From: G963666945 sp963666945
GTDB lineage: Bacteria > Bacteroidota > Bacteroidia > Bacteroidales > Marinifilaceae
Assembly (NCBI GenBank): GCA_963666945.2
Contig: CAXXRT010000044.1
Coordinates: 1-64,000 of the forward strand
DNA: 64,000 bases
Direction: 5' to 3'
Part shown: piece after piece, positions 28,992 through 39,145 of the stretch
Layout of the letters: every line of letters begins with the position of its first letter
Numbering within the stretch: the first letter of the stretch is position 1
Translations under genes and position numbers: made by a program
The notes under the pieces: model-generated
What the model saw: only the letters and a program-made list of their open reading frames with translations
What the model was told of the DNA's origin: nothing
Database searches by the model: none

Positions 28992-29522
28992 TTATTCACT
29001 TTCCTCCAATTCTTTATACTTAGCACTAAGATAAGCCAATATCTTACTAAAGGATTCCATTGCTGTGAAAGTAAATCTGGAAATCTCTTTTTTCTGCAAC
29101 TTAAGCATCAAAACACCATAAAGACCATTAAGAGCAAGCTCTACATCAGAAATTTCATTCCCTGCTCCTGACTTCTGTCTGAATTCAACAAAATTATTTG
29201 CATAAGTAGATACCATCTCCATATATCTTGGATCTTTTTTATTGTAGAGCAAAGAAAGATGAAGTTCATTAACCTCATTAATTATGTTCTTCACAACCTG
29301 AACATGACCTTTCTTTTCAACATTTTCTATCCTCATCATCTCAGCAAGATTCTCATACCAGTCCTTTATCTCTCTGGACTGATCCTCAGGATATCCAGTC
29401 TGGGCAAACACACTATTATAAAGCTTATCAATATCAAAAGCAAAAGCCCTGATCATATCCTCAACCTGCCACATATACAAAATATATTCGGCAATATTTT
29501 TACCTTCTTTTTTCCCTGGCAA
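28992..29522 (-). CDS. DUF4924 family protein
   Basis: 176 aa, intact, rich in alpha-helix, no signal peptide and no membrane segment. The start (KNIAEYILYMWQVEDMIRAF) and the segment IKDWYENLAEMM match my recollection of DUF4924, a cytosolic family found almost only in Bacteroidota. Function is unknown. It ends a minus-strand run (rplY, pth, S4 protein, DUF4924) of translation-related genes with gaps of 6-60 nt, hinting at co-expression with ribosome-quality functions. No catalytic motif is visible. Confidence 0.7.
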   Translation of the reverse strand: MPGKKEGKNIAEYILYMWQVEDMIRAFAFDIDKLYNSVFAQTGYPEDQSREIKDWYENLAEMMRIENVEKKGHVQVVKNIINEVNELHLSLLYNKKDPRYMEMVSTYANNFVEFRQKSGAGNEISDVELALNGLYGVLMLKLQKKEISRFTFTAMESFSKILAYLSAKYKELEESE

Positions 29523-29528
29523 TTATCA

Positions 29529-29912
29529 TTACTTTTTCTTTAATTTTTCAATATCCCTACGGTCTTTTTTTGTCGGTCTTCCAACCCCTCTGTCCCTCTG
29601 TTCAAAACCATAAGTCTTGACAGCATTTAAAATATCAAACTGTTCCTGAGGGGTTATATCCTCAACAAAGTCAACAGCAAGCGAGGCAGACATACGTTTA
29701 CCGGATATTGCCTTTACAAGATATGTATGGATAATAGGAGGACGTTTAATTTGAATTTCATCCCCCACAGAAATCTCTCTTGATGGTTTAATATTCATCC
29801 CATCAATCATCACCTGCCCCTTTTTGCAGGCTTCTGCGGCTATACTGCGACTCTTAAAAAGCCTAACAGCCCACAGCCATTTATCTACCCTAATTTTCCC
29901 AGAAGAATCCAT
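29529..29912 (-). CDS. S4-domain RNA-binding protein, Hsp15/HslR-like
   Basis: 127 aa. The S4 RNA-binding domain is at the N-terminus (RVDKWLWAVRLFKSRSIAAEACKKGQVMIDG, residues 6-36), followed by a basic C-terminal tail ending in lysines (RPTKKDRRDIEKLKKK). The architecture matches the Hsp15 family, which binds free 50S subunits carrying nascent peptidyl-tRNA after heat shock. It lies 9 nt downstream of pth, a peptidyl-tRNA hydrolase, so the pairing is functionally coherent: both handle aborted translation. Reading frame intact. Confidence 0.88.
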   Translation of the reverse strand: MDSSGKIRVDKWLWAVRLFKSRSIAAEACKKGQVMIDGMNIKPSREISVGDEIQIKRPPIIHTYLVKAISGKRMSASLAVDFVEDITPQEQFDILNAVKTYGFEQRDRGVGRPTKKDRRDIEKLKKK

Positions 29913-29921
29913 AAAGTATTT

Positions 29922-30489
29922 TTACTTTTTGGTATTATACTGATTCATGGTACGAACTAAACCTATTGTACCAAATCCTTTGACTATATTAATACATTTA
30001 TCCTGCAATTCTGGCAATAACTCATTCTCTTCTTCCGACCATCTGCCCAGAACATAATCGACCTGTTGGCCTTGTCCGAAATCGTTACCAATACCAAAAC
30101 GAAGACGAGCATAATTCTGATGACCTAATACAGCATTTATATTCTTTAATCCGTTATGTCCTGCATCACTTCCCTTAGCCCTCAGTCTAAGAGTACCAAA
30201 AGGCAAGGCTAGATCATCAACTATTACCAATAAATTTTCAACCGGAATTTTCTCTTTTTGCAACCAATAATTTACCGCCCTACCACTCAAATTCACATAG
30301 GTATTGGGCTTAAGTAAAACAAACGTTCTTCCCTTGAATTTATAATTCACCAACTGCCCCATAACGTTTATCCTCAAAAACAATATTGGACGCCTCAGCG
30401 AGAGCGTCCAATACCTTAAATCCTATGTTATGCCGTGTATTGCGATATTCGTCACCGATATTTCCCAATCCAACAACTAAATACTTCAT
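29922..30489 (-). CDS. pth: Peptidyl-tRNA hydrolase, one apparent frameshift
   Basis: From the ATG at 30489 ([24 protein letters not shown], the classic Pth start), removing one base from the AA at 30352-30353 gives 188 aa, the usual length. The catalytic His is in [47 protein letters not shown] and LRFGIGN are all conserved. Pth releases tRNA from prematurely dropped peptidyl-tRNA and is essential in most bacteria, so a real knockout is unlikely. An in-frame ATG 18 codons upstream is possible but would lengthen the protein atypically. Confidence 0.88.
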
Positions 30490-30545
30490 AGAAAAATCTT
30501 CTTTATGTTTTCTCCTGAATAAAGACAAAACAAAGTTAATCATTA

Positions 30546-31116
30546 CTATCCTTGTTGCTGTGCAGCTCTTGCAGCTCTTGTCAATCTAACCTGAGCAACA
30601 ACAGCACTCTTAGCGTTCAACAATTCAAGATTTTCATAGCTTAACTCACCAACCAAAATAGCCTTACCAAGACCAATTTCGGTAACATTAACAGTTAAGA
30701 AATCAGGAAGATCTTTAACAAAACCTTTAACTTTAAGTTTTCTCAAGTTAACTGAAAGTTTACCACCGGCCTGAACACCTTTTGCAAAACCTTCAATCTT
30801 AACAGGAACATCAACAGCAACAGCCTTATCTTCAAATATCTGATAGAAATCAGCATGAATAGCACGGTCGTTTACCGGATGGAACTGAGTCTCACGAAGA
30901 ACAGCCTGCATAACATTATCACCTAGAGTAAGATTAATAATGTAAGTATTAGGAGTAAAAAGTAATTTGTTGAAATCTTTTTCAGCAACAACAAAATGTA
31001 TATTTTCTTTCCCTCCATAAAGTACACATGGAACTTTTTCTTCTTTTCTCAAAGCCTTGTTAGCTTTTTTACCTAGATCAGTTCTAACTTCTCCTTTTAA
31101 TTCAAAAACTTTTCAT
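30546..31116 (-). CDS. rplY: 50S ribosomal protein L25/general stress protein Ctc, one apparent frameshift
   Basis: Reading from the ATG at 31116 ([35 protein letters not shown]) requires removing one T from the T5 run (31108-31104, codon 4-5). The result is 189 aa with an N-terminal 5S rRNA-binding L25 domain (VPCVLYGG...[15 protein letters not shown]) and the C-terminal TL5/CTC beta domain ([25 protein letters not shown]). It binds 5S rRNA in the large subunit. It begins a minus-strand group with pth. A downstream TTG start that avoids the shift would delete part of the conserved N-terminus and is not favoured. Confidence 0.9.
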
Positions 31117-31229
31117 AACAATAATTTTTCGTGCTACTCAGAAACAAACTTTAACGATTCCCGGGGTATCTGGCAATCAATTCGTTTCCCCATCACACCA
31201 CATTAGTAAATACCCACATTTTCAGCCTG

Positions 31230-31237
31230 CAAATATA
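31230..31237 (-). promoter_or_regulatory. Putative rplY promoter, -7 element TATATTTG
   Basis: On the minus strand TATATTTG matches TAnnTTTG and lies 113 nt before the rplY ATG, leaving a ~105-nt untranslated leader. No -33 TTTG at the usual spacing. Confidence 0.4.
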
Positions 31238-31253
31238 TGAAATAATTTTATTT

Positions 31254-32119
31254 TTACGCCCTCATTTCGTCAAAACCTTTCACCATATACTCCCATAACA
31301 CTTCCCATGGATATAAAAGCATTTTTATCTATTAATTTTACGACCTTAAATACACTATGAGCCTCATGCTTGCGCACTACCACCATTATCATTTTAATTA
31401 GTTTCCTTAGTATACCACCCCTTGGAATCGATTATAGAAAGTCCTCTACCTACAGTACCTTGTATTTCATCTGCAATTTTTTTCATAATCTTTAGAAAAA
31501 ATAAAGAGTTGAACAGATTGCTTCTTACCGGAAATAAACATATCAATAGAATATCCAACGACTCCCATAACCACATAACCATACACTATATCCTGTACCT
31601 CTCCCCGCACAAAAAAACCTGTAGCTATAATGAATACATCCATATACATTATTAATTTTCCTGGACTAATATTTTTGTATTTATTAATCATCATCGCAAC
31701 AATATCCGTTCCCCCCGGTACTTCCTCCCTGAGTCAAAGCCATCCCAATGCCAAGGCCACAAAGAATACCTCCAAGTATAGCACTTAAAAAACTTGTCAT
31801 CTAGAATAGGCTCCGGAATAAGTTCCTGAAAAAACCATAAAGAAACAGATCCCACCAACATTGCATAGATAGTTTTGATTCCAAACTTACTACCTAGTAT
31901 CCTTAGAGAAATTGCAATCAAAACAGCGTTTACTACAAAATATGTAGCACCAACAGGAATTGTGTTACCCGAAAGGTAATACAACAAGGTACCCAGACCA
32001 CTTACACCACCACTTACTATTCCGTTAGTAACAAAGAATGTTGCAACAGCAAAAGTGTACATTAAAATACCCAACGTAATTACAGCATAAGACTTAAATT
32101 CTCTCATAAACTGCTTCAT
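31254..32119 (-). CDS. YitT-family membrane protein with DUF2179 domain, five apparent frameshifts
   Basis: Five extra bases (31787-31792, 31711-31716, 31477-31483, 31402-31404 and 31278-31280, all homopolymers) break the frame. Removing them restores 286 aa. The N-terminal ~200 residues form about five membrane helices (YAVITLGILMYTFAVATFFV; GIVSGGVSGLGTLLYYLSGN; the GGSTGGTDIVAMMINKY segment is diagnostic). The C-terminal DUF2179 domain runs from KKIADEIQGTVGRGLSIIDSKGWYT to MGVYGEGFDEMRA. Function is unknown in general; the family is found widely in Firmicutes and Bacteroidota inner membranes. ATG 32125 is an alternative start. Confidence 0.82.
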
Positions 32120-32125
32120 GTGCAT

Positions 32126-32499
32126 AAATTTAAATTATTTCAAAAACTTATCGAATATTCACATAAAAATATCCAACACTAACCCCTATAAACCAAATAC
32201 TTACCTAGTATCACAACAAAACACCCTGTTCTATTTGGCGCGCAAAGATGAGAAATATTTTCTATATCCTATCAAAATAAATATAAATCTAAAGTTAAAA
32301 GATAATTAAATATTGTTAACAGAACAGACAAACACACAATTAGGCACTGAATATCAGTATAATATCCACTCAAAACACATTCATATAGCAAAATATTTTT
32401 TCATGAAAAATCTAATATAATTTCATGAAAACGTTTTCAGTATACTCTTGTTCATAAAATAAATTGAAAAAAGCCTGAATAAGACCACAGTAAAAAACA
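32126..32499. other. Intergenic region between the YitT gene and the leuS terminator
   Basis: AT-rich, no supported gene. It contains a GGCGCGC patch near 32236 and two copies of TTTCATGAAAA about 30 bp apart (near 32400 and 32432), each palindromic around TTTCATGAAA, which could be operator half-sites or simple AT-rich chance. No promoter matching both -33 and -7 elements was found. Confidence 0.35.
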
Positions 32500-32522
32500 A
32501 AAAAACCCCGCAAAAGCGGGGC
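32500..32522 (-). terminator. Intrinsic terminator of leuS
   Basis: On the minus strand, GCCCCGC-TTTT-GCGGGGT (stem cores at 32521-32516 and 32511-32506) is followed by a T-rich tract. It lies about 40 nt beyond the leuS stop. A textbook GC-rich stem with a tetraloop. Confidence 0.9.
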
Positions 32523-32560
32523 TTAAACTATATCTTAATTCCTAAAACTAAATCGGGCAA

Positions 32561-35333
32561 TTATACCACCACGTTAATAATCTTTTTAGGAACAACAATC
32601 ATTTTCTTAGGAGTCTTTTCCTTCAAGCCATTTCTGAGACTCAGGAGCTTCAAGAATAGCTTTTTCGATATCCTCCTTAGCCATATCAGCAGGAAAAGAT
32701 TTCTTAAATCTCATCTTACCATTGAACGAAACAGGATACTCGTGAGAAGACTCAACAAGATATTCCTCTTTAAACTCAGGGAACTCAGCATCAACAAACT
32801 GTTCCCTCTTTCCCTAGCATATGCCACAACTCTTCCGCAATATGAGGAGCAAAAGGAGCGAGAATAACAGCAAGTGGCTCAAGAACATCTCTCTTGTTAC
32901 ACTTCAGAGAACTAAGCTCATTAACGCAAATCATAAATGCAGAAACAGAAGTATTGAATGAGAAAGTCTCAATATCACCCTGAATCTTCTTAATAGTCTT
33001 ATGTATTGCCTTAAGCTCTTCCCTTGAGGCAGGCTCTTCTGAAATACATACTCCCTCACCCATTAGTATATAGTCTCCATAGCTTTCTCAAAAACTTATG
33101 AACACCGTCAATACCATTAGTATCCCATGGTTTATGAGCTTCCAAAGGACCCAGGAACATTTCATAAAGACGAAGAGTATCCGCACCATAATCCGCAATT
33201 ATATCATCAGGATTAACCACGTTGAACATAGACTTTGACATTTTTTCAACAGCCCATCCACAAACATACTTACCATCCTCAAGTACAAACTCGGCATCAG
33301 CATACTCAGGCATCCAGTTTTTGAAAGCTTCAGTGTCAAGAATATCGTTTCTAACTATATTTACATCAACATGGATCTCAGTCACGTCATACTGATCCTT
33401 AAGACCGTAAGACACATACTTGTTAGTACCCTGAATCCTGTAAACAAAATTAGAACGTCCCTGAATCATACCCTGGTTAATAAGCTTTCTGTAAGGCTCA
33501 TCCTTACATACTTTACCTAAATCGTAAAGGAATTTATTCCAGAAACGGGAATAAATTAAGTGTCCTGTAGCATGCTCAGCACCACCAAGATATAAATCCA
33601 CATCCTGCCAGTACTCATTCACATCCTTGTCAACCAAAGCCTCATTATTATGAGGATCCATATATCTTAAATAGTAAGCCGAAGAACCAGCAAAACCAGG
33701 CATAGTATTAAGCTCTAGTCGGTAACCATCTTCAGTCTCCCAGTTTTTAGCCCTTCCCAATGGAGGCTCACCGCTTTCTGTAGGAAGATACTTATCAACC
33801 TCTGGTAATTCCAATGGAAGTTTACTTTCGTCAAGCATATAAGGCATATCATCCTTGTAATATACAGGGAAAGGTTCCCCCCCAGTAACGCTGGCGAGAA
33901 AAGATAGCATCCCTTAGGCGGTAGTTGATCTTTCCTTTACCAATTCCTCTTTCATCCACAGCCTCAACAATAGTACGAATACCATCCTTAACCTCCATTC
34001 CGGTGATAATACCAGAATTAATCATCTTACCCTCTTTAGAATCGTAAGACCCCTCTTCAAGATCATGCCCCTGACCATCGTCAATAACTGGTATTACAGG
34101 AAGATTGAAATGCTTAGCAAAAGCATAATCGCGACTATCGTGAGCAGGCACAGCCATAATAGCACCTGTACCATATCCCGAAAGCACATATTCAGAAATC
34201 CAAACAGGAATAGCCTCTTCAGTAAAAGGATTTATTGCATAAGAACCGGTAAATACACCAGTCACTTTTTTAACTTCAGTCTGACGCTCACGCTCGGTGC
34301 GCTTAGAAACATACTCTATATATTTCTCAACCTCTTCCTTCTGTTCAGGAGTCACAAGCTGAGCAACGTAATCACTTTCAGGAGCAAGCACCATAAAGCT
34401 CACACCATATATAGTATCAGGACGTGTAGTAAACACCTCCAATTGCAGTTCTTTATCCTGAACCTTAAATTTTATATCTGCACCCTGAGAGCGACCAATC
34501 CAGTTTCTCTGAATCTCTTTCAGCGACTCAGTCCAGTCCACATTATCAAGACCATCAAGAAGACGCTGTGCATAAGCAGAAACCCTCAACGACCACTGTC
34601 TCATTTTTTTCTGAACCACAGGGAAACCGCCACGCACGGAAAGCCCCTCCTTCACCTCATCGTTAGCAAGCACAGTACCCAACTCAGGACACCAGTTAAC
34701 CATTGTATCCGCAAGATATGCAAGACGGTAATTAAGAAGAATTTCCTGCTGCTCTTTCTCAGTCATTGCTTTCCACTCTTCTGCAGTAAATATCGCCGTA
34801 TCACTGCATGCAACATTCAATCCGGAATTACCTTCAGATTCAAACACATTAACAAGATCAGCTATAGGCTCAGCCTTCTGAGTATCGTTATTAAAATAGT
34901 GGTTAAACATTTGAATAAATGCCCACTGAGTCCATTTATAATATTTAGGATCGCAAGTTCTTACCTCCCTGTTCCAGTCAAAAGAAAAACCAATCTTATC
35001 AAGCTGTTCCCTGTATCTTGTAATATTTTTCTCGGTAGTCACTGCAGGATGCTGACCTGTCTGAATAGCATATTGCTCTGCAGGCAGACCATATGCATCG
35101 TACCCCATTGGGTGAAGAACATTAAACCCCTTGAGTCTTTTATATCTTGAATAAATATCCGAAGCAATATATCCCAGTGGGTGCCCCACATGAAGACCCG
35201 CACCCGAGGGGTAAGGGAACATATCGAGGACATAAAACTTAGGTTTATCTTTATCTACCTCTACTTTGTAAGTACCATTCTCGGCCCAGTACTTCTGCCA
35301 TTTACTCTCAATATCTTTAAAATTATAGTCCAT
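32561..35333 (-). CDS. leuS: Leucine--tRNA ligase, four apparent frameshifts
   Basis: From the ATG at 35333 ([16 protein letters not shown]), removal of one base at each of four homopolymers (33877-33883, 33059-33061, 32796-32798, 32616-32619) gives 922 aa ending [15 protein letters not shown]. Class I motifs are present: HVGH in [23 protein letters not shown] region, and KMSKS in [10 protein letters not shown]. The editing domain (CP1) includes TTRPDTIYG and [13 protein letters not shown]. The enzyme charges tRNA-Leu and is essential, so all four breaks are most likely sequence errors. The upstream in-frame extension to 35450 is not typical of LeuRS and was excluded. Confidence 0.92.
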
Positions 35334-35508
35334 AACAAAATGGGGTTTATTTATTCTATAAATATATTTATCCAAAATTAGTGTACAAAAATAGAAAAAA
35401 AGCATTGAAAACACGCCTTTTATAATAAATTTGCGTACAACAATTTCCATAATGTATTTACGCTAAAATAGAAATACTTCATAGTCAAAACATCTATAAA
35501 CTAAAACA

Positions 35509-36996
35509 ATGATAAAAAAGACAGCAATATTAATCCTAATATTATTCACAACACAACTACTATTTGCCGTAAAACATAAAAAAAGAGAAATGCGTGCAGT
35601 CTGGATAGCCACGGTAAGCAATCTCGACTGGCCATCAGAAAAAGGACTAGACAGTGAGATCCAGAAAAAAGAGTTCACCGACATGCTCGATCTTTTTAAA
35701 AAAAACAATATAAACACAGTGATAGTACAGGTCCGTCCCTCAGGCGATGCCATCTATCCATCACAATACACAACCTGGTCGGAATGGCTAACAGGAGTAC
35801 AGGGACAGTCACCCTATCCCTATTACGATCCACTTCAATTCATGGTAGAAGAATGTCATAAACGTTGCATGGAGATACACGCCTGGTTCAACCCCTTTAG
35901 AGCCATTTTCAACTACAAAAGTCATCAGGTCTGCGATAAACACATCACCAACAAACATCCCGAATGGACTGTAACATACGGCAATCACAAATATCTTGAT
36001 CCAGCAATACCCGAAGTAAGAGAATACGTTTCAAAGCTTATTAGCGAAGTTGTTCAAAACTACGATATCGACGCAGTACATTTCGACGATTATTTCTACC
36101 CATATTCAAATGGCAAAGACTTTCCCGACAGTCTTTCCTTTGAGAAATACGGGAACAAAAATCCCGACAAGAAACAATGGAGAAGAGATAATATAAATAA
36201 GTTTGTGAAAACAGTAAGTGAAAATATACAAAGACTAAAACCAGGCGTAAAATTTGGCATCAGTCCTTTCCCTGTATGGAGGACAAAGAAAGACGACAAA
36301 GAAGGTATTGATCTGTCTGCCAGTTCCAGTTACGACGATCTTTGTGCCGACATACTATTATGGATAAATAAAGGTTGGATAGACTATGTAATGCCACAAC
36401 TTTACGGTCATATCGGTCATAAAAACCTCGACTACGAAAAACTTGCTGAATGGTGGTCCAAAAAGACCAACAACACCAACCTATATATCGGTCAGGCAAT
36501 ATATAAAATAGACCCGCAAAGTGAATACAAAGAATGGCAGGACTGTAGTCAGTTAATTAAGCAAATAGAAGTCAACCAAAAATATTCAAATATAAAAGGA
36601 CACTCATTTTTCAGGGCAGGATTCCTAAAGGCCAATCCCCTTAACATCAACCAGAAACTCAAAAAAAGTTATCACAAATACCCCGCAATATATCCAATTA
36701 ATGAAAAGATAAAACCCATAATACCCCAAAAACCAAAGCTGGTAATTATGGGAAAAGAGAAAGACAATTACACATTAAGCTGGGAAAGCTATAGCAAGAA
36801 AAATGCTTACTTTATTATTTACAGATACAAAGGCCTTTTCCGCAGCTTAAAACCTAACAATATATATTTAATAACAAGAGAATCAGAAATAAAAATACCA
36901 GCTAGTGAAGCAGAAGGATACAAATACCTGATAACATCAGTCAGTCGTTCCCATCACGAGAGCAAGGCAGAAAAAGCATATTCAATACAATACTAA
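35509..36996 (+). CDS. Exported glycoside hydrolase-like protein (GHL10/DUF187 family, YngK-like)
   Basis: 495 aa, intact, with a signal peptide (cleavage near residue 20, LLFA-VKH). The domain starts at REMRAVWIATVSNLDWPS, typical of GHL10, a TIM-barrel family; other conserved segments are VQVRPSGDAIYPS, EIHAWFNPFRA, HFDDYFYPY, GISPFPVWR and YVMPQLYGHIG. A fibronectin III-like segment ends the protein (from about residue 405). Likely a periplasmic or surface lytic enzyme acting on a polysaccharide or peptidoglycan-type substrate; the exact linkage is unknown. It is the only long gene in this stretch without a frameshift. Confidence 0.85.
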   Translation: MIKKTAILILILFTTQLLFAVKHKKREMRAVWIATVSNLDWPSEKGLDSEIQKKEFTDMLDLFKKNNINTVIVQVRPSGDAIYPSQYTTWSEWLTGVQGQSPYPYYDPLQFMVEECHKRCMEIHAWFNPFRAIFNYKSHQVCDKHITNKHPEWTVTYGNHKYLDPAIPEVREYVSKLISEVVQNYDIDAVHFDDYFYPYSNGKDFPDSLSFEKYGNKNPDKKQWRRDNINKFVKTVSENIQRLKPGVKFGISPFPVWRTKKDDKEGIDLSASSSYDDLCADILLWINKGWIDYVMPQLYGHIGHKNLDYEKLAEWWSKKTNNTNLYIGQAIYKIDPQSEYKEWQDCSQLIKQIEVNQKYSNIKGHSFFRAGFLKANPLNINQKLKKSYHKYPAIYPINEKIKPIIPQKPKLVIMGKEKDNYTLSWESYSKKNAYFIIYRYKGLFRSLKPNNIYLITRESEIKIPASEAEGYKYLITSVSRSHHESKAEKAYSIQY

Positions 36997-37013
36997 ATAA
37001 AACCCCATTATTC

Positions 37014-38448
37014 ATGACTCCAGTATTAGTAATAAGTATAATTCTAATATATTTCGCAGTATTAATAACAATAGCCCATCTTACAACCAGAAAATCCACC
37101 GATCAGACCTTTTACACAGGCGACCGTAAATCCCCATGGTACCTTGTGGCATTTGGAATGACAGGCGCATCATTATCGGGAGTCACATTTATCTCTGTAC
37201 CAGGAGAGACAGGCAACACAGCCTGCACATACCTAATCTTCGTTTTAGGTAATGCCGTAGGGTATTTACTGATTTCAAAATACCTGCTACCTCTATTCTA
37301 CAAGCTAAAACTAGTATCTATATACACATATCTAAAAGAACGATTCGGTCTGGCCTCTTATAAAACAGGAGCAGCCTTTTTTCTTATATCCCAAACCATA
37401 GGCGCCTCCTTCAGGCTCTTTCTGGTTGCCTGCGTACTACAACTAGCCTTTTTCGAAACAGCAGGACTGCCATTTGCAGCCACAGTAGCAATCACCATAC
37501 TATTGATATGGGTTTACACCTTTAAGGGAGGAATAAAGACCATAGTCTTCACCGATACCCTACAGACCCTATTCATGTTAATGGCAGTCATCACCACTAT
37601 TTTTATAATTGCCCACAGTCTGGACCTAAGCTTTACCGGAATGATCGACACAATAATCAGTCACCCTTATGCAAAAACCATTGACTGGGACTGGCAATCA
37701 TCCCACCATTTCCTTAAGCAATTCACAGCAGGAATAGCAATAACCATAGTAATGAACGGACTCGACCAAAACATAATGCAGAAGAACCTTACATGTAAAA
37801 ACACAAAAGAGTCACAAAAAAACATGCACTGGTTTACCCTAAGCTTTGTACTGGACCAATATATTATTTTTAGGACTGGGAATTCTACTTTATAAATATG
37901 CCGAAGTCAACAATATCGATCTGCCCAAACGAACTGACGAGATTTATGCATTCCTTGCCCTGAATCATTTCGGACTGGCCGCAGGAATACTTTTCCTTTT
38001 GGGAATAACTGCAGCAGCATATTCTTCTGCCGACTCGGCCCTGACAGCACTAACAACCTCATTCTGCATAGATATATTAGGTCTAGATATAAACAAACAC
38101 GAAACAAAACGCAAAAAAACATACATACACATAGGCTTCTCCCTGTTAATGTTTTTTGTAATAATACTATTCAAAGAAATAAACGACAGCTCCGTAGTCT
38201 CAAGCATATTCAAAATAGCAGGCTATACTTACGGTCCCCTTTTAGGATTGTACACCTTCGGAATGTTCACTAAACGCAAAGTCAACGACAAATTTATCCC
38301 GATAGTTTGCATACTCTCTCCCATTCTGAGCTACATAATCAACACCAACGCCATAGGCTGGCTAAATGGCTACCGCTTTGGCTTCGAATTACTAATCCTT
38401 AACGGTTTAATTTGCTTTATTGGACTTTGGATGATAAGAAAGAGGTAA
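37014..38448 (+). CDS. Sodium:solute symporter (SSS family), one apparent frameshift
   Basis: Removing one base of the CC at 37856-37857 joins two frames into a 477-residue protein with about 12-13 membrane helices. Family features: TTRKSTDQTFYTGDRKSPWYLVAFGMTGASLSGVTFISVPGE near residues 25-65 and the second-half AGILFLLGITAAAYSSADSALTALTTSFCIDI, which carries the conserved sodium-site serines. It starts 17 nt after the hydrolase gene, suggesting co-expression and uptake of a product such as a sugar or sialic-acid-like compound; this is inference. The substrate cannot be assigned from sequence. Confidence 0.88.
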
Positions 38449-38591
38449 TTTATATATACAAATTAAGAAACAAAATATATACCTTGCTATCTCTATTATT
38501 GTAGTTTTATCAGAAAAAGTAAAATCTTAAACTCAATATTATTTTAACCAATTACATTGTTCCAGACCTTGAGAAATGTTGTAAGTTTTTT

Positions 38592-38987
38592 TTATCTCTT
38601 TAATGACTCTTCGACTACCTGCTTCTGCAATCTTAAACGAAATTTTCTTATAAACAATATGAGAAATCCAATTTTAAAGGTAATTCCGACAGTCATAAGG
38701 ATTGAAGCGTACTCCCATAAATTATTATTTCTAAAGTACAGACCAATAAAAAACAAAGCTAAACCAGAATAAAGAACTAATAATTCATATCCCGGTTTGT
38801 ATTTTTTATTTTTCATGGACAATACTATATAGGTAATCTTATTTGATACCCCTAATACAATTATGAAATAAGGCAACAATCCCCATAGTCCAAAAGTTCT
38901 AAACACCACCCCTGTAACCAATAGGAAAATCCCGGTATATAAATATTTCTTTCTTCTAAAATCCTGGACCATAATATTATTTTTCAT
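38592..38987 (-). CDS. Small four-helix membrane protein of unknown function
   Basis: About 131 aa from the ATG at 38987. Four hydrophobic segments (LYTGIFLLVTGVVF, GLLPYFIIVLGVSN, LLVLYSGLALFFIGLYF, ASILMTVGITFKIGFLILFI) alternate with basic loops, and the C-terminus is basic (RKFRLRLQKQVVEESLKR). The two halves look alike (R..N/G LW ... YxxI/L in each), suggesting an internal duplication of a two-helix unit. A TATATTTG -7 element lies at 39011-39004 on the same strand, ~16 nt before the ATG. I do not recognise the family. Confidence 0.65.
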   Translation of the reverse strand: MKNNIMVQDFRRKKYLYTGIFLLVTGVVFRTFGLWGLLPYFIIVLGVSNKITYIVLSMKNKKYKPGYELLVLYSGLALFFIGLYFRNNNLWEYASILMTVGITFKIGFLILFIRKFRLRLQKQVVEESLKR

Positions 38988-39145
38988 GGACAATTCTTCG
39001 CAGCAAATATAGAAAAAAACAATTATACTTCAGAACTAGTAACAAAACAGCCGAAAGGACTTCAAAATACGTCTAGCTGTTAACATTCAAATCCTTCAAC
39101 TTCTTTAGGATATTTTACCTGTAACCCAAGTCATACAATTCTATG

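Noticed and set aside
34065..35150. Plus-strand ORF of 361 codons opposite leuS
   Set aside because: It is antisense to the highly conserved N-terminal half of LeuRS, has no recognisable domain and has a basic, low-complexity composition typical of shadow frames.
26575..37860. Programmed frameshifting or gene decay in leuS, pth, rplY and others
   Set aside because: Shifts occur at many unrelated homopolymers with no slippery-site-plus-structure pattern, and affect essential genes; error in the sequence explains them all.
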